Part shown: positions 28,666 through 41,166 of the stretch, in pieces
How positions within the stretch are numbered: position 1 is the stretch's first letter
Layout of the letters: each line of letters opens with the position of its first letter
Assembly (NCBI RefSeq): GCF_026210795.1
Contig: NC_089435.1
Location: 3,844,001 to 3,908,000 of the forward strand
Source of the DNA: Rhizophagus irregularis
Taxonomy: Eukaryota > Glomeromycota > Glomeromycetes > Glomerales > Glomeraceae
Direction: 5' to 3'
DNA: 64,000 nucleotides
The notes under the pieces: model-generated
Told to the model about the DNA's origin: nothing
Databases searched by the model: none
What the model saw: only the letters and a program-made list of their open reading frames with translations
Position numbers and translations under genes: made by a program

Positions 28666-30439
28666 ACCTTCAAAGCCATTTTTCCGTTTCAAACTTTGTA
28701 TATTTACATAAAAAATAGAAAATTTTATATAGATGTATTATTTTTGGATCAAAAAAAAAAACTTTATTATGTATTTTTAAAAAAATTCATGTAATGTAAT
28801 TTCTCCTTTCATTCTTTTGTTAAAAAAAATTTTTTTCGTGATTTAATACGATCCCTCAATAGAAATAAAAAATGAATTTCAAACATAAATGCTTAGTCAA
28901 GTTGTTATTGGTTTTTTTAAGTTTATAATGTAATTTTCACTTTTTTTTTCAGGGACGTAAACACTATTCATAAACCATTGCGTATAACTACAAAAATGAA
29001 TTTATACTACAGTGATGAATGATTCAAAAGCTAATAGTTAACTAAGAGTACTTGTTATAATCAAATGGTAAAGGAATATATATTTATAATCTCTTAGTTA
29101 TTAAATACAGTGAACTATTCGGTTATAAAATTGGCCAATAAAAATATGGATATGTGATCATTCGCACACTTTCCGAACCAACAAAAATTGTCTATAGTTA
29201 CCATATTATACATTTTATTATATTGATTATTTACATATTTCTTGTTTTTTTTTGTTTATTGTGCAAACAAATGGATTTTACTATGTAAAATATATAATTA
29301 AATGTTTGAATTTTTCTAACTATCACCGGGGGGTGATGATCACCGATGACTGAAATTATGACGCATTAAAAAAAATAGAGTGCCGGTAAAATTTGATAAT
29401 TCTGGCCAACGGTGATGATCACCTCCGGTGATTTGAAGTAAAAAACATTAATGTTTATAATTTATAAATATATATAGATCTTTGGACAACAAGAAAATCA
29501 GTTTTACAATACATGATTCAGTATAATAAAAATTTGGTAAATAGATTTGCTATATTCAGAATTAATTGTATAGTAATATATTTATTAAATAAAATTTAAA
29601 TATATTTTTATAAACTGAAATTATATATATAATTAAAGATTTTACTTTATATAATTATCTGACCATATATTTTTATATTTGCTATAATAAAATAGTAATT
29701 TTTTATGCATTTTTAATATATACAAAAGTTTTGCACTTTATATAAATAAGATAAATAAACTGCAAAGAATATAATTAATAATTATAATATTGGAAAAATA
29801 CTTACTTAAATTTTATTATAATAAATTTTATAGGTAATCTTAATGCTTATTAGAAGTAAAATTCATTAAAAATAAAAATTCATTAGAAGTAAAGTTTATC
29901 TATATCATGTAATTTATATTTATTATATTAAAATTTGAATTTTTTGTTTTAAAAATAACTAATAATTTTTATTAATAAAAGTATTTAAAAAAAGTTTACT
30001 CAAATACTTAATAAATATATACTAAAAAAAATTTATTGACTAATTAAATTTACAGTTAATCAGATAAACTAATTTTATTTATTGCATAATCTTCTTTTAA
30101 TGTAATCAAATTTCATTTATTTTTAATATATATTATATTTCAGCTCGCTGTTCCTTTTTAACAAATTTTTTCTTTACTAATTTCTTTTTTTTCAGGTTTC
30201 TAATCTTAAGTTTTATAAATAGTAAGTTTCAACTATTAGTATTACTTTCAAACTTTTTTTTTTATTTAATTATTTTTTTCTTTTATTTTTATAAGCATTT
30301 TATATATAATTTTGTAAATAGTAAGCTTTAACCAGTTTTATTATTTTTTTTTAAATTATTTTTTTTAATTAATTAACAATAAGTTTTTTTTTCTTTTGGA
30401 TATAACTTCCAAACTTATTTCAAAAATATTTCAATTTAT
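28666..30439. other. AT-rich transition to repeat-rich half
   Basis: Downstream of the LPMO the sequence loses gene-like structure. Apart from the small element at 29308-29445, I see only AT-rich low-complexity DNA. Confidence 0.5.
29308..29445 (+). mobile_element. MITE-like element with CACCGG inverted repeats
   Basis: A 138-bp unit with inner inverted repeats: TCACCGGGGGGTGATGATCA at 29323 against CGGTGATGATCACCTCCGGT near 29410-29430. The ends, GAATTTTTCTAACTAT and GATTTGAAGTAAAAA, recur at the second copy (11808-11950), so the element extends beyond the palindromes. It has no coding capacity and no clear target duplication. Confidence 0.7.
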
Positions 30440-30680
30440 AAGTAAAGTTACTGAAAAAACTAGAGGATTTTAGCAAGTTTGTAAAATGCCAAAATAGCTA
30501 ATATTATATAAAAATCTTATTAAGAAGTTAGCAAAACTTTAAAAAAATATGAAACTTATTATAAATGCCAAAATTGCTAAAATTTTACTAAAATTATAAT
30601 AAAATTATAAAATTATAGTAAAATTTTAAAGAAACTAATTGTAGAATTATTATAGAGAAATTTAAGTAAATAACTTAACT
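30440..30680 (+). repeat. Decayed copy of the repeat at 48140-48390
   Basis: Shares about 240 bp in the same order with 48140-48390, for example AAATGCCAAAATAGC, AACTTATTATAAATGC and TATAGTAAAATTTT. Differences are mostly G-to-A and C-to-T in this copy (TTTTGGCAAG becomes TTTTAGCAAG, GTTGCTGGAG becomes GTTACTGAAA). The element class is unknown. Confidence 0.7.
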
Positions 30681-30831
30681 TATAAGTATTTTAAAAGTTT
30701 TTTTTATTCTTTTTAACCATTTTTTCCACTTATTAGAATGTAAAAAAAATACTAAAAAACAAAAAATATTAAGATAAAAGTTCTTTAGTATATTATAAAT
30801 TTTTTTATAAAAATACTCTAAGATTTATAGG

Positions 30832-31073
30832 TCAAAAAATGAAAAATCAGGTATCAATTAGTTACCAATTAGTCACCAATCAGATACCTGATAAATAGCT
30901 AATTGATGATTGTCAAATACTGTTACCAATCTGGCAGTTTACTAACTTTTGATCCAATAATCAAAAAAGAATGTAATATAGCTCATTGGAATCATTTTTG
31001 ATTATTGGATCAAAAGTTAGTAAATTGCCTGATTGGTGACTATCAATTAATACCTAATTTTTCACTTTTTGAT
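30832..31073. mobile_element. Fold-back element related to the MULE ends
   Basis: Near-palindrome of about 242 bp. The inner arms at 30933-30967 and 30995-31029 match over 35 bp with one mismatch (core ACTAACTTTTGATCCAATAA). The outer arms also pair, through AAAAATYAGGTATYAATT and TAGTCACCAATC. The arm sequence plus the centre ATAGCTCATTGGAATCA matches the long terminal repeats of the element at 32541-41425, so this is probably a short non-autonomous derivative. Confidence 0.8.
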
Positions 31074-32540
31074 TTAGTATGATTTAAGAAAATACTTTTT
31101 CTTTGATTTTATCTGATAAGAACTTTTTATAAATGCATATTTTTATAAGGTGGTAAATTTTAATTACTTTTTTTTTTAATTTTTATTTATACTAATTATT
31201 ACTGATTTTATTTTTTTTTTAAAAAAATATTTTTTTATTTATTATCTAATAGAAACTTTTTGTAAATGGTATAAGTAATAAAATATTATCATAAAATTCT
31301 GTATAATCCTAATAAAAGTTAGAATAGATTTTATTGCAGATTATATTTATATAAATTAATTTAAGATAAAAAGTTATAAAATGATATTAATCAATTTACA
31401 GTGTATTGCAAAAAAAACTGGAAAACTATTTACATGATAAAAATATATGTTATACATCCAAAATAAATTTAATTTACATTATGTAAATTGTATAATAAAC
31501 CTAAGACTCAAGACTATATTTTAATATCTTTTGAAGTTATAAATACTTCATTATCTTTATTTGCAATAATTATTTATTTTAAATTAAAAATATAACAGAA
31601 AATTAAATTACATTTATAAAATAATAGTGGATTAGATTTAATTTAAAATACTCAAAAATTATTAAGAATAATGCCAAAAAATAAATATCAAAAAATTTGC
31701 AGTAAAGAAGCATTTATGATAAAATGATGGGAGTTTTATTCTATAAATTGTCACAATTTCAGTATATAGTAAAAAATACTAATAAATGGTTCAAATTATA
31801 AAAATATGTATAGTTTACTTAAAATAAAATTGAATATTGGGACTATATTTTGATATCATTTAGGACCTTACATTTTTTTTTTTTTACTTTTTATAAAAAT
31901 TTCAATCATACCAAGTTCAAAAGAGTTGTATTTATTTTTTTTCTGGTTTAATTTATTGTATGGAAGTGAGTAGGGTGAAGGGAGAATTTATTCTAAACTT
32001 CAGCTTTTTTTATATATTTATGTTTTTTATCATGCGAATTAATAAAAGTGAATAGAAAAAAAATTTATCTATAATACAGATAAGTTCAGATTATGTAAGA
32101 ATGATCCAGATAATCCAAATGAAAATATTACGAATATTTCAGATGATAGATTTCTAATCAGATTAGATAAACGAAAGATGGATTTTAATTAGATCAGATA
32201 AAATGGTGACAGATATCTTTGCTATACCTTAAGTAAATTTTACCCCTAATCTGGTGACTGGTAAGCATTAAGATTATTCTTTAATTTAAATAGGAGATCT
32301 CTTTGATTTATATTTGAATTGTAAAATTTTTACTAGTTTAACAGAATTATTAATACTTTTAATTATATCTTATTGTAAATTTTATTTATTATATCCTTTA
32401 TATCTTTAGAAATATGGTGCTAAAGTTATAAAACATCTATTTTGGCATATCACACTAAATAACAAATAATTTTTCCTTTTATGAATTTTTTAAAATTCAA
32501 CTTATTAAGATAAAATTATTAGATAAAATATACAAATCCA
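31074..32540. other. AT-rich region, possible old repeats
   Basis: No gene. Two segments (about 31400-31560 and 31755-31870) resemble each other and both end near GACTATATTTTRATATCWTTT, suggesting decayed copies of an unidentified element. Confidence 0.4.
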
Positions 32541-32953
32541 ATTTACTAACTTTTGACTTAGTGATCAGAAAAGAATAAAATATAGCTTATTGGAATCGTC
32601 TCAGTAAGATGAATCTAATGGTAGTAAAATTGCATTTCTAGGATTAATAGTTGATAAGAAATTAAATTAAATATAAATAATATGGGTAACATTATTTGAC
32701 GACCCGTCACCATGGCGATACTCAAATTTTTTTTTAGTTGTACTACGTAATTTTTATACTTTAATTTTTATGACATTTATAATAATTTGTAACCGTAATT
32801 TGAATAGCAATTATAGGTATTCATGAACGAAATTTGACTCATTTTTTATTGGATTTATTCATATACTGTACTACTGTACTTCGTTAGCTTTAATAGTAAT
32901 AATAACAGTAAATCACATGTGATTAGAAGCATATTAACGCATTTGAATAAAGC

Positions 32954-35900
32954 TTACCTTTCAAACACTTCATTCTCTTTATTAGCATTATCCAATTTTT
33001 CCTTACAAGTTTTGCTATTATGTCCCTTTTGTTTACACAATTTACATGTGTATTGAGTTTTAGTATTAGATAACTCTAAAGTATTTTTCATTCTCTTGTT
33101 TGATTTAGGACGACCTTTTGGCCTTCTTTCAACAGGATTTCGAATATTCATGATATTATCACTTTCGCCGTTGTTATTACTGTTACTAACACCACCATTA
33201 CTATTATCAACAACAATTCTTGGCTGTAATTTTTTTTGAATTGACAGAAAAACCTCACAAAGTTCTCGGTAAGTATCCTCATTGTTGTTTTCAATTACAT
33301 CAACCATTACTTTTCTTCCTAAACCCCAAAGTTCTCCAAACTTACGTTTTTTTGATATAGATTTAGTTATTTCAGTATTTATTGCCGAAGCTCCAACTTG
33401 AATAGCAGATCCATTTGAATTCAAAAATTGTGTTGGCAGAGAATGCGTCTTTAATGCCGACATTTTCATTGAAGAAATGGCAACAAATTCTTTATTTGAT
33501 ATATCAGTCCCTTGAAGTATATCTTTATACCAACGCTGGTTTACCAAACCAATGTGAAATCTAGCAGTAGACGTAAGAGTCATTACACGGTAAAAATGGC
33601 GACATGGATAACCATGAGTCTTGTTGATCATACACGTGCAGAGAAAGGTACCATTATTCAAAAGACATACAAAGTGGGATGTCTTTTGGCTTGTTAAATA
33701 TACAACCTCCCATACTTCAAGAATCAATGAGGTATCTTCTAAAAATAAACTTATTTGTACTTGTGGGCAATCAAATAGGTTATCAATACATTGATTTGAC
33801 TCGTCAAGTATCTAAGTAGGAGTTAATAAATTATTTTTTAAAAATTATTGCCGTTAGAAAGCAAATTAAGCTAAAATTAATAGCGTAAGTCTTACCATTT
33901 CCTTAGAATGCAAAATTTCAAGCTCAATTTCCACAGCATGATAATAAAGACTTAGTTCCATTTGTTCCTCCTGCTTCTTCATAATATTTGGCATTACAAA
34001 TTCATTCAGCTGCTGCGCTACTGGTCCAAAAATAGATGTTGATACATTTTGAGGTCTGATTTGAGGTATAGTTTGATGCCAATTTATGAATTCGCAATAG
34101 TCAACTTCTTCTTGATATCTCTCTTCTAATGCATCAAATAATTCACATAATGAAAGGTTTGAATTTCCAAAAAGCCGTTTTAATACTGAATTTTCACCTT
34201 CATTGCGAGAAGTTGTTTGTGCACCAGCAGTAAAATATTTGCTAGTAAAAGCTCGTGCCCATGATTGAAAATTACATCCTAAAGACCTTATCAAATAATT
34301 TTTAGCTTGTGGGTAATTCTGTAGTAATATCTCCCACCTTTTATTGAATGAACAAATACATAAATTAATTACAATATACTTTCTATTAAAATCAATAAAC
34401 AAATGAACAATTAAATTTATTTAATTTCAAAGCACAATAAACAAAATTCTACAATAGATGATATACTGTAAAACAATGGAAGAATTTGAATAGACTATGA
34501 TAAAAAAATAATGGAGTCTAATGAAACAATGATAGAGTCTAGTGATTACAACAAAAAAATTAATGATGGAGTCTAATTAAAAAATGACAAAGTCTAATGA
34601 TTACAATGAAAAGGTTAATGGAATTACAATAAAAAAACAATGGTAGGAATGGCAAAATTGTAAGTACAATAGAAAATTTGTAAAACAATTTAACACAATA
34701 AGTATACCTTTCGTTAAACTGTTTTTCTGTTAAACTGTTTCTTGTCATGTAAAAGTCCTTCATAAAATTATCAAAATTAGATCCAAGCTTCCCCTTTAAT
34801 TGCTTTGGCAAGTTTTGGCCTATATGCCAAATACAATGCATATGAAAAGTATCAGAAAATAGTGTTGCAACAGCACCACTAACTGCTGGATCACTATCTG
34901 TAACAAAAACTTTCGGCGATATACCGGTAGCCTCTTTTACACATTGAAAAACCCATTCATATGAGAATTGTGTCTCATCATCAACAATTGCCTGAGCTAC
35001 AATTCGTGTTTTCAAATTATTATCAGGTGTAACAAAGATGGATAATGGTCGATTATAACGGTTAGTTTTACAAGTATTATCATGCATTATCACATCATGA
35101 TAACGTAACCATAATATTTGTTGTTCTGGACTCATCCAAAAAAGATGAGTTAATGAAGAAGTAATAGGATCTAATTTCATTGAGACTACCCATCGAGGAT
35201 CTTCTATTTTTTTTTCGTGGAGTCTTTTTAGCAAGATTCCCGCATCTGCTTCACCTGGTGTTGATTCACGACGAAATTTACTAATAGCATTATAAAGATC
35301 TGGTCTATGTATTCTAATTTTAAATTTTTCTCTAATAATTCGATATTGTATAGTTGCATCTGCCTTAGCAACAACTGTTAAAAAGCGAATTTCTTCCATA
35401 ATCTCATCTGATAATTTTCGTAATGTAGGGACAAATTTAATTGCTGATGGATGAAGCTCATGACCGACATGTTGATCATGTAAAGTTGTGACCTCAAGAC
35501 ATCCTTTACTTTTTTTTGCCCAAATATTTACTCTCCATGGACATTCAACTCGGCAAGATGAAGTTTGTCTTTTCGATGATTTGGACTTAGCTTTTCCAGC
35601 ATGGCGACACAAGTATGTTCGTTTTGTTATTTCTTGTGTTGTTTTATCTACCCTTCCTCCTCCACCAATTCTTACTCCATGGCCTTTGGTAGCAGCGTAT
35701 TTTTTCATAAAATTTGCTACACGATCCCAATTATGAAAGGTCTTGCCAACATAAAGCTTCATAGTATCCTCCTCCTCCTCCTTCTCCTCTTCCTCCTCTT
35801 CCTCCTCTTCCTCCCCTTCGGCAATATCTTCAATTTCATATTCATTATCGGACATGCCATTTAAACTATAGTAACAAAAGGCATAGCTAATATCATTAGA

Positions 35901-36018
35901 TATATTCTAACTACCTAAGAAAATCTCTATTACTTAACCTGTCAGTATCAGAAAATTCTTCCGCACTATCATATTCCAACAAAGCTTCTAATTCGGCGTC
36001 TTGAATGTTTTTTTCCAT
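32954..36018 (-). CDS. MULE transposase with FAR1-like, SWIM and CCHC domains
   Basis: Four exons join in frame to 845 codons without a stop: 35939-36018, 34708-35865, 33896-34337 and 32954-33811. After an acidic N-terminus (a Glu run) comes a FAR1/WRKY-type zinc domain (KLYVGKTFHNWDRVANFM..YLCRHAGKAK..CPWRVNIW). Next is the MULE DDE core: Asp in IMHDNTCKTNRYNRPL, Asp in VFVTDSDPAV with the CIWHIGQNL motif, and Glu in TTSRNEGENSVLK. A SWIM finger (CTCMINKTHGYPCRHF) and a CCHC knuckle (CKLCKQKGHNSKTC) follow near the C-terminus. The transposase would bind the element ends and move it by cut-and-paste. Intact reading frame and conserved catalytic residues make activity possible. The first exon is a prediction from splice signals; translation could also start at 35855. 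Confidence 0.85.
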
Positions 36019-37008
36019 AATACACAATTGTAAGTTAAAAAACAAAGGTAAAGTGTGTGTAATTAGTTTTAAAAGAAGTAAACAAGCAGTTTATTGTCAA
36101 ATAATCAAGGTAAAATATGTATTTTAGTTAAGAAATACAGGCCATTTATTCTGAATAAACGTGAATAAAACAAACAAGAGTGAAAAAAAAAAATTAGTTA
36201 TTGGTATTTGGTAATACGATGGTCACGCACGTGATTATTATGAATATGTACGCGTGTGATAATATGTGATAACTCGCGATCTATCATATGCATGATGTCA
36301 TAAATATACGTGTAATACAAAATTATATGATTTATTTATAGGGGTCGCCATGGCAACCTGGGTCGCCAGCTACATTTTGCCAAATAATATATTTTTATTT
36401 TTATATTAATATTAATCCTAAAAATGTAATTTTACTACTATTAGATTCATCTTATTGAAATGGTTCCAATGAGCAGCTACAGTGCGATACCTCTATAACC
36501 AACCCAATTTTATAGTCATAATGTGACATTTTCAAAAAAATGTCACATTAGCAAAAAATAATATTTTAAAATTCTAACTGATAATTTTAATAAAGCATAT
36601 CAAGAGCTTTTAAACTTATCGGATTAGATTAAAAAATAATAAATTTTGCTAATGTTACATAAGTTTGAAGTTCAGGTAATTTATTATGATGGGAAAAATT
36701 TAAGAATAAGTAATTTTCATGTAACATAAAAAAAAACAATCATTTGATAGTACTTATTCAAATAAATCATTTTAGCTTATAAACTTACTCATGCTTTATT
36801 AAAAAAATTTTGAAAAAAAATTTAAAAAAAATTTTGGTAGTTTTTATTTATTGCAAATTATATTATGTCTATTTCTCAAAAAGAAATTACAGGAAAACTT
36901 GCTAAAAAAAATATAAATCACATAGAAAAGTTCTTGATGATATACTTAATTAAATTACTTTAAATAATTATAATGAATAATAAATTATATATAAAAAATT
37001 ATGCATAA

Positions 37009-40000
37009 GGCCGCTCCAACAAATAGTTTCGTTTAACATCACATGACATGAAAAAAATAGAGGGGGTGGGAGGTAAAATTTTGTACATATTAAATTTTAA
37101 ACACATATATAAAGTCATGTTATTTTATTAGATGTAATGATTGTAACATTAAGTTTGCGATATTGTATTACAATCGACCACTTGTATCAATACTTAATTT
37201 ATATTATTAACATGTGAACAAATCGTATTTTCTTTTTCTTTTTGCTTTGTTCGATAAACTTTTCTTTTTCTTTCGTGTAGTATCTGTAAATAAAACTGCA
37301 GAACTGACGATACTTTTTTTGGAAATTATATACATCAAATGTTGTATTTGTTTGTAACAGCCTATGAAAATGGCATATCTTTAGTAAAATCAGCAGTGGT
37401 TGGTATTAAAGAATCCGGAAATTTTGAAGATTTATTAAAAGAAGCACTTTCAAATGAACTTTTTTTAGAAGATAAGCTGGTAAAAGTTGATCTTCAATGT
37501 AATGATTCTTCAGCTTGGCATCCTGTATTAAATGGCCTTACCGAAAATTTAGAAGCATGTTTTCAATTGAAGGCGCAGCATGTACGTTTTACAATATCTC
37601 ATAGTATATCAATTCCCGATGAGTTATCTAATGAAGGATCTTCAGCATTTAATTTCATGATGACACAACAACGCCTAAAAAAACTTCCACTACTTTACAA
37701 CTCCCAATTTCGTAATGATTTGCTCTATAATGATTTTTTAAAAATTTTGCAAGAAAGGAAACTGGGATGGCTGAATGATAATCATTTAACTATTGGGCAT
37801 TCTTTTATCTGCAGAGTTACCGATTTAGTATGGTATTTGGATCCTCATCTTGGCAAATTGGAAAAACGCGGCTTGAAACTACCAAAAATTATAGCCAAAC
37901 TTCCTGTATATGCTTCTGAAAGTCATTATAATCTCTATCATGATACTACGAAGCATAAAAAAATTGAAATATCACGAGAAAAACTTGAGTCATTTGTTAA
38001 AGCTTTAATTTTATCTATTCAACAACCTTGGACACGCCTATTACATTGGGAAGAAGTAATTAAAGATATTGATGATCTGATAAAAATAGCTCAAGAATAT
38101 GCCAACTATTTTCAAGGGGTTAATAATAGAATGCGTACTATACATACGAGTCTAGTTCCTGTAAGAAATGGGCGGGATGATATTACAGTTGAGGATATTG
38201 AAGCTGTTGACTTATATCCATCTCAATATGAGTTTTTAGCACAGCTTCTTCGTGAATCCAATGATTATGATCTTCTAAATATAGATCATTTGCTTCCTCC
38301 CAAGCCACAAAATATATATCTCTTTTTTCAAAATATTTGTGCTGATGTATCCTTCACGCTATATCGTTACTATCATGGCAATTGTCTCAATACATTAAAT
38401 TTTGTATGGAAAATTCCTTCTTTGGATAAATGTGACAAGACAAAAGAAGCAAAAAATATTTCTGCAGCATATGATCAAATCCCAATCTATTGTACAAGAC
38501 AAATGCGAAAAAATGTGATAAATAAGGTTTTTTTCTTTTTTTTTTTTGTTTATACTTCAGTTAAAATATTTCTTTTGAAAATATACTAAATATACACCAA
38601 CCTTTTTATAGTATTCTTTAATAGTTAAAGCATCACGCTCAATTCTGCAAGTACTTTATCAAGATTTAACAGGAGATGTATCAACACCAGATAATGAAAT
38701 CAATAAGAAAACACATGAACGGATAAATTGATGCTAGATACCCAAGATCCTGATATTATTATAGATCTTCGTAAGATTATTAATGAAAAAGGCACAAAAT
38801 TTGATGTCTTTTGGAACGAAATGCAAGATTACTTTAATGAGGTAATGATTATTAATTTAAATACTATTTTTGTATTTATATCTTATATAATTTATATCAA
38901 GATCATCTCAAATTTTAAAAAGGTTACGCCTGCAGTGCATGATTGATGACATACCTCAACTTTATATATGCCAATTGCCATCTCAGTTAAGGATCTGGTG
39001 CAAATCATAATTGAACGATTAGAAAATAAATATGGCACCATACCAAATGATATTGAAATACCTTCTACTGAATGGGTGCGATTACAATTTTGGCCAAAAA
39101 CAGAATTTTCAGAAAATCGGTATACAGGCAGGTTTCAAATTCGATATATGATTCAAGCTCGTCAAATACGCAAGTCTCATATTGATTCACATTACTGTTC
39201 TGCACTTTGGAGATATTTACGTGAATTTGCTATTAAATTTAAAGAGTATACAACATTAATTTGTGCTGATGACAAACATAAAGTTCCTATTGGAGAATCA
39301 GTTGCTACTTCAACAGGAGTGAGAAATAAATCAGCATTAACTACTATAGATGGAATACTTAATTCTTGTGATCACAATTTTACAAAATTATCTTTGACCC
39401 CTTTGGCATCTTTATTTGTTGACATTCCAAATAGTATATCAGATTCATTTTACCAGGGTCAAGTATATATAGCATATAAAGATACAATTTTCCAACCAAG
39501 TTCTGCTATACGACATGCAACAGAATTCTATAATAATTATTCTATTCAATATCAAGATAATATTAACAAACCTAAAATTTTACTTTTATATACTGATGGT
39601 GGTCCAGATCATCGATGCACATATGGATCTGTTCAAATATCATTGATAGCCTTGTTTTTAAAAGGTAACTTTGATTTCTTAGCTGCTGTACGAACTGCTC
39701 CTTACCACAGTTGGGCCAATCCAGCTGAACGTATAATGTCAATATTAAATCTTGCTTTGCAAGGTGTTGCTTTAAAGCGAGAAGATATGAGTGGATTATC
39801 AGAACAAGCTTTTGAGAAGCTTAAAACTTTATCTGAAATCCGTGAAGGAGCTAATTCTAATTCACATTTAAAAGAAGAGCTTATTAAATCAATTAAAATT
39901 ACTCAAGAATTCCTTGAAAATCGTACTTCACGACTTTCTTTACATGATTTAAAATTCAAAATCGCTTCTCCTGCCATAGAAACTGAAATTGATTCTTTAT

Positions 40001-41166
40001 TTGAGGTATTTTTTATATTAATATTTGCTTAAATTTATTTTTGTTAATCATTAATATTATAATAGTCTATATTAACAGCTGAAAGTCAGCTTACAATTAA
40101 TGATACAACGCTAGTAGAATTAAGAAAATTTCATAAATTAAAGGAATTTATTGATACGCATTGTCAAATTAGACAATATTCATTTCAGGTATGTCAAATA
40201 GAGTAAAATGCACTTATATATATTTATTGTATTCGAAATTTATCACAAAACTCTAATTTCTGCAGATTAAGAAATGCAATAATAGTGAATGTACTATCTG
40301 TTTACCAGTTGAATTACCAATTGAAGTATTTGATGAATTGCATTTTTTGCCTGATCCTGAACCATCTATTGGTAAGAATTATACAACCTTTTTGCATAAA
40401 GTGCTCAAAATTCTAATTATGTTTTTGGGCGTTTTTATTTTAGCTGATTCTAATCATTATAAGGATTTTTCAAGTATATATGGGACTCAAACATCTGAAA
40501 ACTTTCGTCCAAGTAAAGCAGGACAACTAGAAGCTGATAATTTACCCCAGGGCATTTTCAATAATAATCGTGTTCGCGAATTTATTGAATGTGATTTTTG
40601 TGGAAAAATTCGATGCATTTATAGTATGAGTGCTTTAAAAAAAGAGCAGATATCCACATTACAGCTCAAAATAAATGATAATGATTTTACTTGTGGAATT
40701 GAAGAATGGATGCCACCTTCACATGAGCTGAAAGGTATTGTTTTTATTCGTCAATCTCTTAGCTGTGATTCTCCAATTGAAAGTGGTTATTATTCAAATC
40801 GCCTAAAAAAACCTCCTATTTGTTATTATTGTGGTAAAAATAATTCATTGGTGGAGGCAACTGACGATTTACTTCATGGATATCAATCTGTATATCCACT
40901 TTGTTCTAATTGTCAACTTTTGGGTCATTCTTTTCATACTTGGGGCAAGAAAAAAGTTGGTGAATTAACAAGAAAAAGGAAAAGAGAATAATTTTTGTAT
41001 TATATAATCTTTTAATAAATAATTTGTTAAGTAAAATGATTGTTATTTTATCTTTATTATCGTATTTTTATAAAATCACGTGATATACAAAATGTACATT
41101 TAAATCTGAATTTTTTGAAATAATGAGGGGGGTTGATGTTAAACGAGACTATTTGTTGGAACGGCC
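37009..41166 (+). mobile_element. TAA-flanked DDE transposon
   Basis: The element has about 32-bp inverted ends, GGCCG(C/T)TCCAACAAATAG followed by T(T/C)TCGTTTAACATCA, at 37009-37040 and reversed at 41135-41166 with two mismatches. TAA flanks both sides (37006-37008 and 41167-41169), a 3-bp target duplication. The interior (about 4.16 kb) holds one broken multi-exon transposase. A 3-bp TWA target and ends starting GGC recall PIF/Harbinger, but the protein does not look like a Harbinger transposase. Confidence 0.85.
37339..40991 (+). pseudogene. Unclassified DDE transposase with C-terminal zinc fingers, frameshifted
   Basis: The reading frame runs through exons 37339-38526, 38612 to about 38840, about 38922-40004, 40067-40188, 40266-40371 and 40442-40991. 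Two frame breaks stop it: one at about 38727 (RIN then a stop, with MLDTQDPDIIID resuming in the next frame) and one at about 38964 (a TATATATG run before MPIAISVKDL). The catalytic core is clear: CADDKHKVPIG (Asp), LLYTDGGPDHR (Asp) and WANPAERIMSILN (Glu). The C-terminus has CxxC pairs (CDFCGKIRC, CYYCGK, CSNCQ) ending in a basic tail. I recall similar DDKH..YTDGGPDHR proteins in sponges, cnidarians and Rhizophagus, without a standard superfamily name. The N-terminal half (YLFVTAYENGISLVKSAV) is unassigned. It is probably inactive in this copy. Confidence 0.75.

Noticed and set aside
37009-41166. PIF/Harbinger assignment for the inner DDE transposon
   Set aside because: Target and end letters fit, but the transposase motifs do not; left unclassified.
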